From NCBI GenBank assembly GCA_934254815.1, contig CAKQME010000008.1, positions 1-64,000 of the forward strand: 64,000 nt of DNA, in the 5' to 3' direction. The notes beneath the pieces were generated by a model. It saw only the letters and a list, made by a program, of their open reading frames with translations, searched no databases and had not been told where the DNA came from. The translations under genes and the position numbers were made by a program. This stretch comes from an uncultured Clostridia bacterium. GTDB taxonomy: Bacteria; Bacillota; Clostridia; Christensenellales; Borkfalkiaceae. This document shows positions 34,660 through 44,030 of this stretch, piece after piece (the first letter of the stretch is position 1; every line of letters starts with the position of its first letter).

Positions 34660-37236
34660 TTGACCGTCCCCGCGACGATTGCGACGGCGATTATAAAAAC
34701 CGAAAGCGACTGGCAAAATTATTTAATCTATAAAACCAATACCGAGGCGATTGATGGATATTTCGTTTTAGACGGCGATATTTCCGCAACCGCGTTAGGT
34801 ACTGCCGTAAAACCCGCTAACGCGCTTGACGGTTCGGTAGGATTTAAAGGCGTTTTAGACGGAAGAGGGCATACCCTCACTATTGCAAACGGCTGTAAAA
34901 CGGGCGTAGGAATTTTCGGCGTTCTGGGTAACGGCTCGGTCGTAAAAAATTTGAATATAGTAAACGATTCGGGTTTAGCCCCCGGTTGGAATTCCAACGT
35001 TTTGTTAGGGTCGGTTGCAAGTAAAGCCCGAGTAGAAAACGTTACGATAGTAATAAACGGAGCAAATCATACGAGCGGTACGCGTTACGGCGCGCTTACT
35101 CACGACGGTATAATAGATTGTACCGTTATAAATACAGAATTTAAAATAAACGGCGTGGTTCAGTCCTTATCGGGCGGCGACGGCGGCAACGCAAAGGTGG
35201 GGTTAGTCGGTACTTCTTTTATAGATTGTACGGTTACGCTCGGCGAAAACTCTTCGCTCGGCGAGGTAGGGCATAAAGGCTCTGCGGTCTTCGTTTATAA
35301 AGGCGCGACCGCCCAAAACGGCGAAACCGTTTTAAGCGGAATAAGTTTACGGTCTGCCGATTACGGCGAATATCTTTTAAAAAACGATAACAGCGATTAT
35401 AAAATAGTTTTGCCGCAAGGCTCTTCCGCCTCGCTTACTAAGGCGGCGGACGAACTCGTAAAATATTTTGCCGAGGCTACGGGCGTAACGCTCGATATAA
35501 TAGACGATTCCGCTAACATAAAGCACGGAAAAACGCAGACTTATTTATCGCTCGGCAACACTACGCTTTGCGGCTCTGCGAATCTCGGCAAAGCCGACCT
35601 TAAGACCAACGGCTATCGTCTGTATACCAAAGATAAAAACCTTTATATTACGGGCGGCTCGGATAAAGGCGTATTACAAGGCGTTTACGGGCTGCTCAAA
35701 GACCTTTTCGGATTAGAATTCTATTCCGAAGATTGTTACACGATAAACGGCGCAAGCGAAATTACTCGCCCCGACTACGACGAAATTTTCAACCCCGATA
35801 TAGATTTGCGTTCGCAAACGGGGATAGTGCTAGGAAGCGAAGAAAAATTTTCCGCTTATGCCGACCACTTACAGATAAACGACTATATCTGGGCGCATTT
35901 AATGCCCATAGTAAAGGCGGACGACGACAGTAAAACCGATTACGGACACAACGGTTTTTACTACTTGCCGCCTGATAAGTATAAAACCGTTCACCCGAAT
36001 TTTTATTCCGATCAATCCAACTGGAAACCTAATACCTGGGGCGGAATAAACGCGCAACTTTGCTATACGGCGCGCGGAAACGCTTCCGAATACGCCGAAA
36101 TGGTAAGACTTTGCGCAGAAAGAATAGAAAATTCGCTTGTAAAGTATAGCGAAAACAAAACTTACGACGCGGTTATGCTCGGAATGGAGGATAACTACTA
36201 CACTTGCAAATGTTCGGCTTGCCAGGCGGTGATAGATAAGTACGGCGCGTTATCGGCTACGGTGATACTCTTTTTAGACGACGTGGCAAGCGAGGTGGAA
36301 GAGTGGATGATACAAAATCCGCAATACGCCCGCGATTTGAAATATATGTTCTTTGCTTATCAAACTATGCTTAAAGCTCCGCGCGTTATGCCGCAGGTAA
36401 GCAATAAAATTATTCCGTTAGTCGCGTTAAGCGAGATGAATTATGCAACGTTACCGACCGATTCTACTACGCGGACTCACGCTTATTTAGGCACTATTTC
36501 CAATGCCGAAATCTTGGGTTGGGCTAAACAATGGGGACAATTTGCTGTAAATAACGGCGGCAACGCCTGGGCGTGGACTTACGGTAATTTTTACAGAGAT
36601 TATTTCGCGTTTTACGATTCGTATACTTTTTACGGCGAAATATTCAAGTATTTAAATGACTACGACTATGGGCTTTGCTATGTACAACAGCAAAGCAGAC
36701 AACGCAACGCTTATACTGCGTTTTACTCGCTCAATCAATATGTTACGGCAAAACTCTCGGCGGACAGCGCGCTTAATATAGACGATCTTATTGACGATTA
36801 TATGTCCGCTATGTATAAAGCCGCCGCCCCCGCGATGAAAGAACTGTTCGATAAGTGGAGAAGCGTTTTTTCAAGCAGATTGAGTTTATATCCGCTCGGT
36901 TACGACGGCAAAATAGGAGCAAATTTTACTTATGACGATATAAGCGGCATGCTGGATATTCTGGATAAAGCTTACGCGGCGATAGCTGATTATGAAACCG
37001 AAGATCCGGAACTCTACTCCGCGATAAAACGTCGTATAGACCTCGAATGGCTTTCGCCCGCGAAAATCGCGCTTGTGGGCAGCGATAAAATAAAAAGTGT
37101 AGCGGCGCAAAAATCAAGATACGAAAATATAAGAACTAAATTTAAAACGATAGTAAGCGAAACGGGAATAGCCGCGGCGAGCGAATTTAACGATATTCAG
37201 ACACTGCTCGATGAAATAGACTCGATAACGCTGTAA
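34660..37236 (+). CDS. 3' part of the split protein: second beta-helix module and DUF4838 domain
   Basis: The frame is open from the A-tract at 34595 and the first usable initiator is TTG 34660 with no ribosome binding site, so it is most likely expressed only by frame correction from the upstream part. It starts with a second beta-helix module (FKGVLDGRGHTLTIANG). From about residue 245 it continues as a DUF4838-type protein: LTKAADELVKYFAEATG (a GH20b-like alpha/beta start), YLSLGNTTL, LQGVYGLLKDLFGLEFYSED, then a catalytic-like barrel with DNYYTCKCSACQ and WAWTYGNFYRD. A paralogue without the beta-helix is at 44031-46046. Confidence 0.75.
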   Translation: MTVPATIATAIIKTESDWQNYLIYKTNTEAIDGYFVLDGDISATALGTAVKPANALDGSVGFKGVLDGRGHTLTIANGCKTGVGIFGVLGNGSVVKNLNIVNDSGLAPGWNSNVLLGSVASKARVENVTIVINGANHTSGTRYGALTHDGIIDCTVINTEFKINGVVQSLSGGDGGNAKVGLVGTSFIDCTVTLGENSSLGEVGHKGSAVFVYKGATAQNGETVLSGISLRSADYGEYLLKNDNSDYKIVLPQGSSASLTKAADELVKYFAEATGVTLDIIDDSANIKHGKTQTYLSLGNTTLCGSANLGKADLKTNGYRLYTKDKNLYITGGSDKGVLQGVYGLLKDLFGLEFYSEDCYTINGASEITRPDYDEIFNPDIDLRSQTGIVLGSEEKFSAYADHLQINDYIWAHLMPIVKADDDSKTDYGHNGFYYLPPDKYKTVHPNFYSDQSNWKPNTWGGINAQLCYTARGNASEYAEMVRLCAERIENSLVKYSENKTYDAVMLGMEDNYYTCKCSACQAVIDKYGALSATVILFLDDVASEVEEWMIQNPQYARDLKYMFFAYQTMLKAPRVMPQVSNKIIPLVALSEMNYATLPTDSTTRTHAYLGTISNAEILGWAKQWGQFAVNNGGNAWAWTYGNFYRDYFAFYDSYTFYGEIFKYLNDYDYGLCYVQQQSRQRNAYTAFYSLNQYVTAKLSADSALNIDDLIDDYMSAMYKAAAPAMKELFDKWRSVFSSRLSLYPLGYDGKIGANFTYDDISGMLDILDKAYAAIADYETEDPELYSAIKRRIDLEWLSPAKIALVGSDKIKSVAAQKSRYENIRTKFKTIVSETGIAAASEFNDIQTLLDEIDSITL

Positions 37237-37274
37237 AATAAATCAGGAAAATTTTATCGGAACTTTAAATACGA

Positions 37275-37280
37275 TATAAT
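37275..37280 (+). promoter_or_regulatory. Possible internal -10 box before the ABC importer genes
   Basis: A consensus TATAAT lies 28 bases before the solute-binding protein ATG; no convincing -35 is present 16-18 bp upstream. It may allow separate expression of the importer genes. Confidence 0.35.
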
Positions 37281-37307
37281 TTATAAAAATCGACAGGAGA
37301 TTGCTTT

Positions 37308-39041
37308 ATGAAAATCTGGAAGAAAATTTTATCTATGACCCTGTGCGCGATAACCGCATTGTCTTTTGCGGCTTGTGGAAGCGGTAATAACGCAAACAAC
37401 GGAGTAACCGTGCTGGAAGTTGCCGTGCATAACGGCGGAGTAGGCAGCGTCTGGCTTAAAAACGCAGCAGATCGTTTCACTGCGAAAATGGCTGACCATT
37501 CTTACGCTAACGGCAAACAAGGCGTAAAGATAAACATTACACCCGGTAACGGTCTTGGTACTGCGTCTATGGCTTCCGCCGCGTATAACGTGTACTTTAT
37601 CGAAAGGGTAGATACTTACAACCTTATGCAGAGCGGACTTTTGATGGACCTTACTGAAGTTCTTCAGACCGAAGAAAACGGAAAAACTCTGGAAAGTCGC
37701 ATCAAACCCGAGATGCTCCCCGCGCTTAAAGGCAACGATAATAAGTATTACGTGTTGCCCGGTTGGGAGTTCTATTCGGGTATGTCCTACGATCAGGAAA
37801 CGTTTGATTTTTGCGGAGCGTATTTTGCCGCTCCCGGCGAAAGCGGACTGGAATACGACAGCGGCAAATTCGGCACGGCAACTTTCGTGGGTAAATCGGG
37901 CGCGAAAAAATCTTGCGGACCGGACGGCGTATCGGGTAACGAGGACGACGGTTTACCGAGTTCTTTGCAGGAAATGCTCATTCTTTGCGCATATCTTAAA
38001 AACAACGGCGTAAAAGACCCCATTTATATGTCGAGTTTGTACCCGGGGTATTCCAAATATCTTATAGCGGGGCTCTGGGCGTCGCTTGCGGGTTACGACG
38101 CGATGAAAACCTGCTATACCTTTGACGGGAGCGAGGCGGAAGTCGTTAAACTCGACGACAACGGTAATCTTACGTTTACTAACGAGAATTTGTTCCCTGG
38201 GATAGATTACCTTAAAAAACCCGTTACCGAAAAGGTGAGCATAACCGAGGCGAACGGCTATCGCAGCAACGATATGGCTGCTAAATATTACGCCGCGGCG
38301 TTTCTCGAAATAATCTACAAAGAGGGTTATATGCCGTTCTCCGACGGTAAAGCCATTAACCACAACCAAAGCCAACTTAATACTCTTCTCGGCGGTTCGG
38401 GCGTGCCTAACAGCAGCAGAAAGGGTATGTTTATAGACGGTTCTTACTGGTATGTAGAAAGCGATATGGCGGGCAATACCGCTAAATATCAGGCGCTTAC
38501 CAAAAAAGACGTAAACGAGAGAAAAGTAAAGTGGATGCCTTTGCCGACCTCGCTTAACACTACCGTTACGGAAGGCAACGGCAGAAAGAACACCCTTATA
38601 GATACAGGTATGGGCGTATGCTATATAAACAACAATATCAAGGATAACGAGGAGTTAAAGCAAGCGAGCATAGATTTCGTTAAATTCTGCTACACGCAGG
38701 AAGAACTGCAATACTTTACCGAAACGACGGGCAGTATGCGCCCCATAGATTATTCCGTAGACGAAAGCAAAGTAAATTCGGTATTTTACAGCGATTTGCT
38801 TAAACTGCGCAAAAACAGCGACGTAATGTTGTTTACGGGCGATAATAACACGTTCAAATATAACAGAGGCGTGCTTAAAATAGAACTCGGTTCGATGCAA
38901 ACCTTAGGTCCGAAGTTAAAAAACAACGGAAACGACCGTTACGACGGTTACCTCGTTGCGTATTACGAGGGCGAAAACGCGGTAAGTGTATTTAACGCCA
39001 CGAGATTTACTTCCACTTACTGGGCTACTTTAACTAAATAA
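37308..39041 (+). CDS. ABC sugar transporter, substrate-binding lipoprotein
   Basis: This 577-aa extracellular binding protein has a lipoprotein signal with lipobox LSFAAC (cysteine at about residue 23), after which it would be membrane anchored. It has the type I sugar-binding pattern VLEVAVHNGGVGSVWLKNAADRF, and its size is well above that of maltose-binding proteins (about 400 aa), fitting an oligosaccharide ligand. AGGAG precedes the ATG. Two permease genes follow directly. No ATPase is present in the island, so it probably shares a chromosomally encoded MsmK-type ATPase. Confidence 0.92.
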   Translation: MKIWKKILSMTLCAITALSFAACGSGNNANNGVTVLEVAVHNGGVGSVWLKNAADRFTAKMADHSYANGKQGVKINITPGNGLGTASMASAAYNVYFIERVDTYNLMQSGLLMDLTEVLQTEENGKTLESRIKPEMLPALKGNDNKYYVLPGWEFYSGMSYDQETFDFCGAYFAAPGESGLEYDSGKFGTATFVGKSGAKKSCGPDGVSGNEDDGLPSSLQEMLILCAYLKNNGVKDPIYMSSLYPGYSKYLIAGLWASLAGYDAMKTCYTFDGSEAEVVKLDDNGNLTFTNENLFPGIDYLKKPVTEKVSITEANGYRSNDMAAKYYAAAFLEIIYKEGYMPFSDGKAINHNQSQLNTLLGGSGVPNSSRKGMFIDGSYWYVESDMAGNTAKYQALTKKDVNERKVKWMPLPTSLNTTVTEGNGRKNTLIDTGMGVCYINNNIKDNEELKQASIDFVKFCYTQEELQYFTETTGSMRPIDYSVDESKVNSVFYSDLLKLRKNSDVMLFTGDNNTFKYNRGVLKIELGSMQTLGPKLKNNGNDRYDGYLVAYYEGENAVSVFNATRFTSTYWATLTK

Positions 39042-39045
39042 CGAG

Positions 39046-40023
39046 ATGAATACAATGAACGATACTCAATCGACGAAAAACGGCGGCGTCAATTATTTTA
39101 AAACGAGGACGGGTAAGCGCGTAATATTTTACACGCTTATCTGCGCGTTGCCCGTATTGCAATTTTGCATATTTACGTTTTATATAAATTTCAACTCCGT
39201 AAAAATGGCGTTTGAACTTTATACTTATAGAACCGACGGCACGGATGGAATAGTAAGGCAATTTGCGGGGTTTGAGAATTTTTCTACGGCGTGGAAATTT
39301 TTTATTTCGTCGGGTAAAATGATAGTAAATTCGTCGTTGCTGTTTGCGACTAATATACTTATTACCATTCCGCTTGCGCTTATCTTTTCGTTTTATCTTT
39401 GTAAAAAGTGTAGATTTTCCGGTCTTTTCAAGGTAATACTTTATATGCCGAATATCGTTTCGCCTATGATTTTCGCGTTGCTTTTTAAAAACGTGATGAA
39501 TTACGCGATGCCCGCGATATTTAAGGGAATGCCGCAATTGCTCGTGCCTCTTTCGGAAAATATGAACCAAACCTATATTTCGGTTTTGTTTTTCAATGTG
39601 TGGGTTTCGTTCGGAGTTAACGTGCTTATGTTTACGGGTGCGATGAGCGGAATAAATTCCTCGGTTGTAGAATCCGCGCAATTGGACGGCGCAACCCCGA
39701 TGCAGGAATTTTTCTATATTTCCGTACCGATGATTTTCACTACGGTTTCTACGTTTATAATACTCGGTATGACAGGCATTTTTACGAATCAAATGAATTT
39801 GTACACATTTTACGATTACGAAGCTCCCGCCGCGCTCGAAACTATGGGATATTATCTATATAAAGCGGCTTCAAGAGCTGACTATATCAACGTCGGTGCG
39901 ACGAGCGGGTACCTCAATTATCCGCAACTTGCCGCGTTGGGGCTTATTCTTACGTTGTTCGTTGCGCCCGTAACGTTTATCGTGAGAAAACTGTTCGACA
40001 AGTACGGACCGAGCGAGGACTGA
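39046..40023 (+). CDS. ABC sugar transporter permease, MalF type
   Basis: This 325-aa membrane protein has about six transmembrane segments. The family's EAA loop appears as VESAQLDGATPMQEFFYISVPM near residue 207, the site that contacts the ATPase. It begins four bases after the binding-protein gene and is followed seven bases later by its partner permease. MalF-type subunits form one half of the channel for oligosaccharide uptake. The ATG at 39046 is used; a second ATG nine bases later is also possible. Confidence 0.93.
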   Translation: MNTMNDTQSTKNGGVNYFKTRTGKRVIFYTLICALPVLQFCIFTFYINFNSVKMAFELYTYRTDGTDGIVRQFAGFENFSTAWKFFISSGKMIVNSSLLFATNILITIPLALIFSFYLCKKCRFSGLFKVILYMPNIVSPMIFALLFKNVMNYAMPAIFKGMPQLLVPLSENMNQTYISVLFFNVWVSFGVNVLMFTGAMSGINSSVVESAQLDGATPMQEFFYISVPMIFTTVSTFIILGMTGIFTNQMNLYTFYDYEAPAALETMGYYLYKAASRADYINVGATSGYLNYPQLAALGLILTLFVAPVTFIVRKLFDKYGPSED

Positions 40024-40029
40024 AAGCAA

Positions 40030-41004
40030 ATGAAAAAAGCGGAAACTAAAAATCAACTCAATAAACATCCGATTATTATAATAACCTTTATAATTTTGTT
40101 TCTTTACGCCGCCTCGATTTTGCTCGTGCTTGCGTGGGGACTGCTTACTTCGCTCAAAAGCGATATAGACTTCGAGTTTATGGCTAACTATATCGGCTTG
40201 CCGAATATGGAATTCAGTAAAAACGAAACTTTGCGCCTTGCAAATTTTACCACCGTATTCAAATATATGGGTACTTTGCAATATTCTACCGCATACTATT
40301 CGGGTACTACCAAAGTCGCGCATACTCTGGGCGGAAACGGTCAGACGGTTTCGTTTTTGACTTACCTTTGGTATACGCTGCTTTACGTGGGCGTGGGCAG
40401 TTTTATATTGGCGTTCGTACCTGCCGTAGGCGGCTATATGTGCGCAAAATACAAGTTTAAATTCAGCAAAATTCAGATTACGATATATTTGCTGTTTATG
40501 ATGATACCCATAGTAGGCAACTATCCGTCCGAACTTTCGTTTTTACGGTGGGCGGGGCTGTACGATACCTTTATAGGCAACTGGATACAAAAATTCCACT
40601 TTTCGGGTATGTATTTCTTCGTGTTTTTAGCCTTTTACCAAGGCATGCACGACGCTTATGCGGAGGCGGCGGAAATAGACGGAGCGTCTCAACTCGATAT
40701 TCTGGTAAGAATAATCGTTCCGCTTTCCGCAAATATCATAGGCTCTGTGTTTTTAATTCAGTTTATAAACCTATGGAACGATTATCAGACGCCTTTGTTG
40801 TATTTGCCCACCAAGCCTACGCTCGCTTACGTCGTATATCTGTTTTCGACGGTAAACGCGCCCGGGTTGGACGTGGCGGTGAAAGGCAAACACCCCGTAG
40901 AAATAGCGGCTTGCCTTATGCTTGCCATGCCGATACTCGTAATTTACTGCGTGTTCAATAAAAAACTCGTAGGCGATATATCTATGGGCGGCATAAAAGG
41001 TTGA
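40030..41004 (+). CDS. ABC sugar transporter permease, MalG type
   Basis: This 324-aa partner permease has six predicted membrane segments and a clear EAA motif (EAAEIDGASQLDILVRIIVPL near residue 213). The periplasm-facing loop around residues 65-105 is longer than usual. With the upstream MalF-type gene it should form the heterodimeric channel that receives sugar from the large binding lipoprotein. It has the usual C-terminal cytoplasmic end (GDISMGGIKG). Confidence 0.93.
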   Translation: MKKAETKNQLNKHPIIIITFIILFLYAASILLVLAWGLLTSLKSDIDFEFMANYIGLPNMEFSKNETLRLANFTTVFKYMGTLQYSTAYYSGTTKVAHTLGGNGQTVSFLTYLWYTLLYVGVGSFILAFVPAVGGYMCAKYKFKFSKIQITIYLLFMMIPIVGNYPSELSFLRWAGLYDTFIGNWIQKFHFSGMYFFVFLAFYQGMHDAYAEAAEIDGASQLDILVRIIVPLSANIIGSVFLIQFINLWNDYQTPLLYLPTKPTLAYVVYLFSTVNAPGLDVAVKGKHPVEIAACLMLAMPILVIYCVFNKKLVGDISMGGIKG

Positions 41005-41026
41005 CGGCTTGACAGGAGATTAAAAG

Positions 41027-44017
41027 ATGAAATTAAAAAGAAACGCAATCGTAATATTGCTTTCCGTTCTGACTATGGCGTTGGGCGCGTTTATCGCGTT
41101 TAAACCCGATAATAAGGTGTTGGCGGCGAAAGTCGATTTCCCCGAGAGCGAAATAAAAGACGAATACTACCTTAACCAGGAAATATCGTTGCCGTCGGAA
41201 GTAAAAGTGTCTTACGACGGGGAAGAGTACGAACTTACCGAAAGCGCGCTTGTCTATCCCGACGGAAACGCTTACGGCAAGCAAACTTATACGCTCGATT
41301 TATACGGGGAGTATAAGGCGGTTTACTCATTGAAAACTCGGAATTTAATTCTGAGCGCGGAAAAAAGTTTTTCGGTTATAAACAAAAATTTCGGGGTTTC
41401 GTCGGAATATTCTTCCGCCGAATACGCAGAACTCACCTCGGAATTTGCAAAGGCGACAGGCAAAACGAGCGGTATAAAAATATCGCTTGCAAGCGGAGAT
41501 ACGTTCGGTTATAACGTCCCCGTCAACGTAAACGATTTCGGCGAAGACGGCTTTATAACGCTCTATACGCCTCAATTACCCGACGCGGCGGACGTAGGAA
41601 ACATAGTCGTAAGACTTACCGACTGTTACGATTCCTCGGTTTATATCGACTTTTTACTCTGGTACGAGGCGAAATCGTCGGTACACGCGAGGGCGGGTGC
41701 GAGCGGACAGGCGTTATCCGGTCTTAACAAAAACCCGAGAGTTTCCGCAACGGGTACGCCGATCTATATCGACGGCGAAGAATGGTATGCCGCCACTTCG
41801 AGATACGGCGCGGTATTGGGTCATTCGAGCGGCGCGACCGCTCCCGCAGGCTTTACCTGGCGTTATAACGCTTTAACCGGCGACGTTTATATAACCAATC
41901 GTTCGGGCGACTACGTAAGAGTAACTCAACTTTGTAACGCGGATATTTACGGCAAAAACACGTTCGGCGGCTTTACTACGGGCGAGGTATATCTTTCCGT
42001 TTACGCCGAAAACTATAACGAGAGCGCGGCGAGAATGGAGATTTCGCAAATATGCGGCGTTTCTTCGGAAGGTCTGACCGTTACCGACTATAAGGACGAA
42101 ACCGCACCCGTTTTAAGTATAGACGAACGCGTGCCGGAGTCGGGAATAGTCTATTGCGCGAAAGGCGAAACGATTTCGATTTTCAATGCGACAGCGACCG
42201 ACGTAAGCAAAGCGACGGTTTCCGCGTCGGTTTATTTCAACTACGAGTCGAACAAAAGAAGTATCGTATTCGTTAAAGACGGCAAATTCGTTGCCAAGCG
42301 CCCGGGCGCGTATACTATCGTTTATACCGCCGCGGACTTTTACGGCAATCAGACGATAAAAACCGTAACCGTAAACTGCGTGCAGACCCAAAGCGGCAAG
42401 GCGATAGATTTTTCCGTGGATAAATTATCCCGACTTAAAGCGGGTTACGCGGTAACTTTGCCCGAATATACCGTAAACGGCTTAAACGGCGAAGTTACGG
42501 TGGATATAAGCGCGATTTTCGGCGGCGAAGAAACCGAAATAAAAAACGGCGAATTTTTACCGTTGAAAGTGGGAACTTACGAGATAAAATATCGCTATTA
42601 CGATAATATCAACGAATACGAGTTTTCATACGAAGTCGAGAGCGTAGCGTCCGACGCGATTAGATTTTTGGATAAAACTAACGCGCCGAGATATTTCATT
42701 AAAGGCGCAGAATATTCCCTCGACGATTTAAAGGCTTATGCGTTTACGGGTAAGGAAAACGATTACGCCGCTACCGAATTTTTCGTAAAATACGACGACG
42801 GCGAATACGTTAAAACCGACGTAAACTCCTTTAAGGTAACGGGAAACGAAAAGGCAAAAATAAAATACGTCAGCGGCGACGAGATAATCGAAAGCGGCGA
42901 GATAAAAATAGTGGACGTAGGCTTTAACGGCAAGTTTGATATGTCGGCTTATTTCCGGGGCGATTTTACCGCCGATTCCACCGCCAACAGGATTCGTTAT
43001 ACGGCGAACGACACTTCCGGCAACGGCGAATTGCAGTTTATAAACGCTTTGTCGTTCAGTAATTTCAGGTTCGACTTTACTATTCCTACGGGCGCGTATT
43101 ATAAAGCGTTTACCATAAGGCTTACCGATTGTTACGATAGCGATAACGCGATTATCGTTAAGTTATACAATATAATCGGCGGACTCGGGGCGGTCGTGAA
43201 CGGAGAAACATATAAGTCGTCGGGCAGTTTTGCGGATAACGCCATAAAGACTTTGCGCTACGATAATTCAAATAAAAAATTGATTTTACCCGGCGATACG
43301 GCAGTACCGCTCGAAAATACGTTTACGAAAGACTTGTTCTTCCTCGACGTTATTTGCGAGGATATAAACGGCGAGGCTTACTTTGAAGTAACCACGGTGA
43401 ACAATCAGCCTTTTACCACTACTTATTTCGACGTTATAGAACCGCTCGTTTCGTTTACGGACAGGTCGGGCCGGTATGATCTGAACGAGAAAATTACTCT
43501 CGAACCCGCATACTATACCGACGTTATTTCGCCGAGCGTATACGGCAAACTTACGATAGAGGTTACCGATCCTTCCGATAACTACGTCGTTTCGGACGAG
43601 GGAATAAGATTGGACGGTACGGTTCTGGCTACCGAAAAATATACGATTTCTTTAAACGCTTACGGCAATTACAGGATAAATTACAGGGCGGAGGATCAAA
43701 GCGGCAACGTAACCAATCTGCCTTGCGTTATCAACGTAGAGGACGCTGTTAAACCCACCGTTACGATAAAAGAAAGCGTGGTTAAAATGAAAGTTTTAAC
43801 CGTAGTCAGGTTGGACAATTATACAGTTTCGGATAATCTGACCGCAACCGAAAAATTGAGCGTAACCGTTATAGTTACGGATAAAAAACAAAATTCCGTA
43901 ATATTCGTCGGTGAGGAGTTTGCCGCAAGGTATGCAGGCACTTATACAGTTTACGTTTATTGTTCGGACGAAGCGGGAAACGTCGGCGTTGCAAGTTATA
44001 CGCTTATAGTCGGATAA
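41027..44017 (+). CDS. Large secreted multi-domain protein with Ig-like modules
   Basis: This 996-aa protein has a signal peptide (RNAIVILLSVLTMALGAFIAF, cleavage near residue 34) and no lipobox, LPxTG or C-terminal anchor. Two related lectin-like modules are marked by VRLTDCYDSSVYIDF (about 194) and IRLTDCYDSDNAIIV (about 697). Ig-like modules of the DUF5011/HYR kind surround them, with YTAADFYGNQTIKTVTV, YRAEDQSGNVTNL and YCSDEAGNVGVASY at their ends. This looks like a surface or released glycan-binding protein; no catalytic motif is visible. It follows the permeases by 22 bases and shares their operon. Confidence 0.7.
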   Translation: MKLKRNAIVILLSVLTMALGAFIAFKPDNKVLAAKVDFPESEIKDEYYLNQEISLPSEVKVSYDGEEYELTESALVYPDGNAYGKQTYTLDLYGEYKAVYSLKTRNLILSAEKSFSVINKNFGVSSEYSSAEYAELTSEFAKATGKTSGIKISLASGDTFGYNVPVNVNDFGEDGFITLYTPQLPDAADVGNIVVRLTDCYDSSVYIDFLLWYEAKSSVHARAGASGQALSGLNKNPRVSATGTPIYIDGEEWYAATSRYGAVLGHSSGATAPAGFTWRYNALTGDVYITNRSGDYVRVTQLCNADIYGKNTFGGFTTGEVYLSVYAENYNESAARMEISQICGVSSEGLTVTDYKDETAPVLSIDERVPESGIVYCAKGETISIFNATATDVSKATVSASVYFNYESNKRSIVFVKDGKFVAKRPGAYTIVYTAADFYGNQTIKTVTVNCVQTQSGKAIDFSVDKLSRLKAGYAVTLPEYTVNGLNGEVTVDISAIFGGEETEIKNGEFLPLKVGTYEIKYRYYDNINEYEFSYEVESVASDAIRFLDKTNAPRYFIKGAEYSLDDLKAYAFTGKENDYAATEFFVKYDDGEYVKTDVNSFKVTGNEKAKIKYVSGDEIIESGEIKIVDVGFNGKFDMSAYFRGDFTADSTANRIRYTANDTSGNGELQFINALSFSNFRFDFTIPTGAYYKAFTIRLTDCYDSDNAIIVKLYNIIGGLGAVVNGETYKSSGSFADNAIKTLRYDNSNKKLILPGDTAVPLENTFTKDLFFLDVICEDINGEAYFEVTTVNNQPFTTTYFDVIEPLVSFTDRSGRYDLNEKITLEPAYYTDVISPSVYGKLTIEVTDPSDNYVVSDEGIRLDGTVLATEKYTISLNAYGNYRINYRAEDQSGNVTNLPCVINVEDAVKPTVTIKESVVKMKVLTVVRLDNYTVSDNLTATEKLSVTVIVTDKKQNSVIFVGEEFAARYAGTYTVYVYCSDEAGNVGVASYTLIVG

Positions 44018-44030
44018 GCGGAGGTGCGAA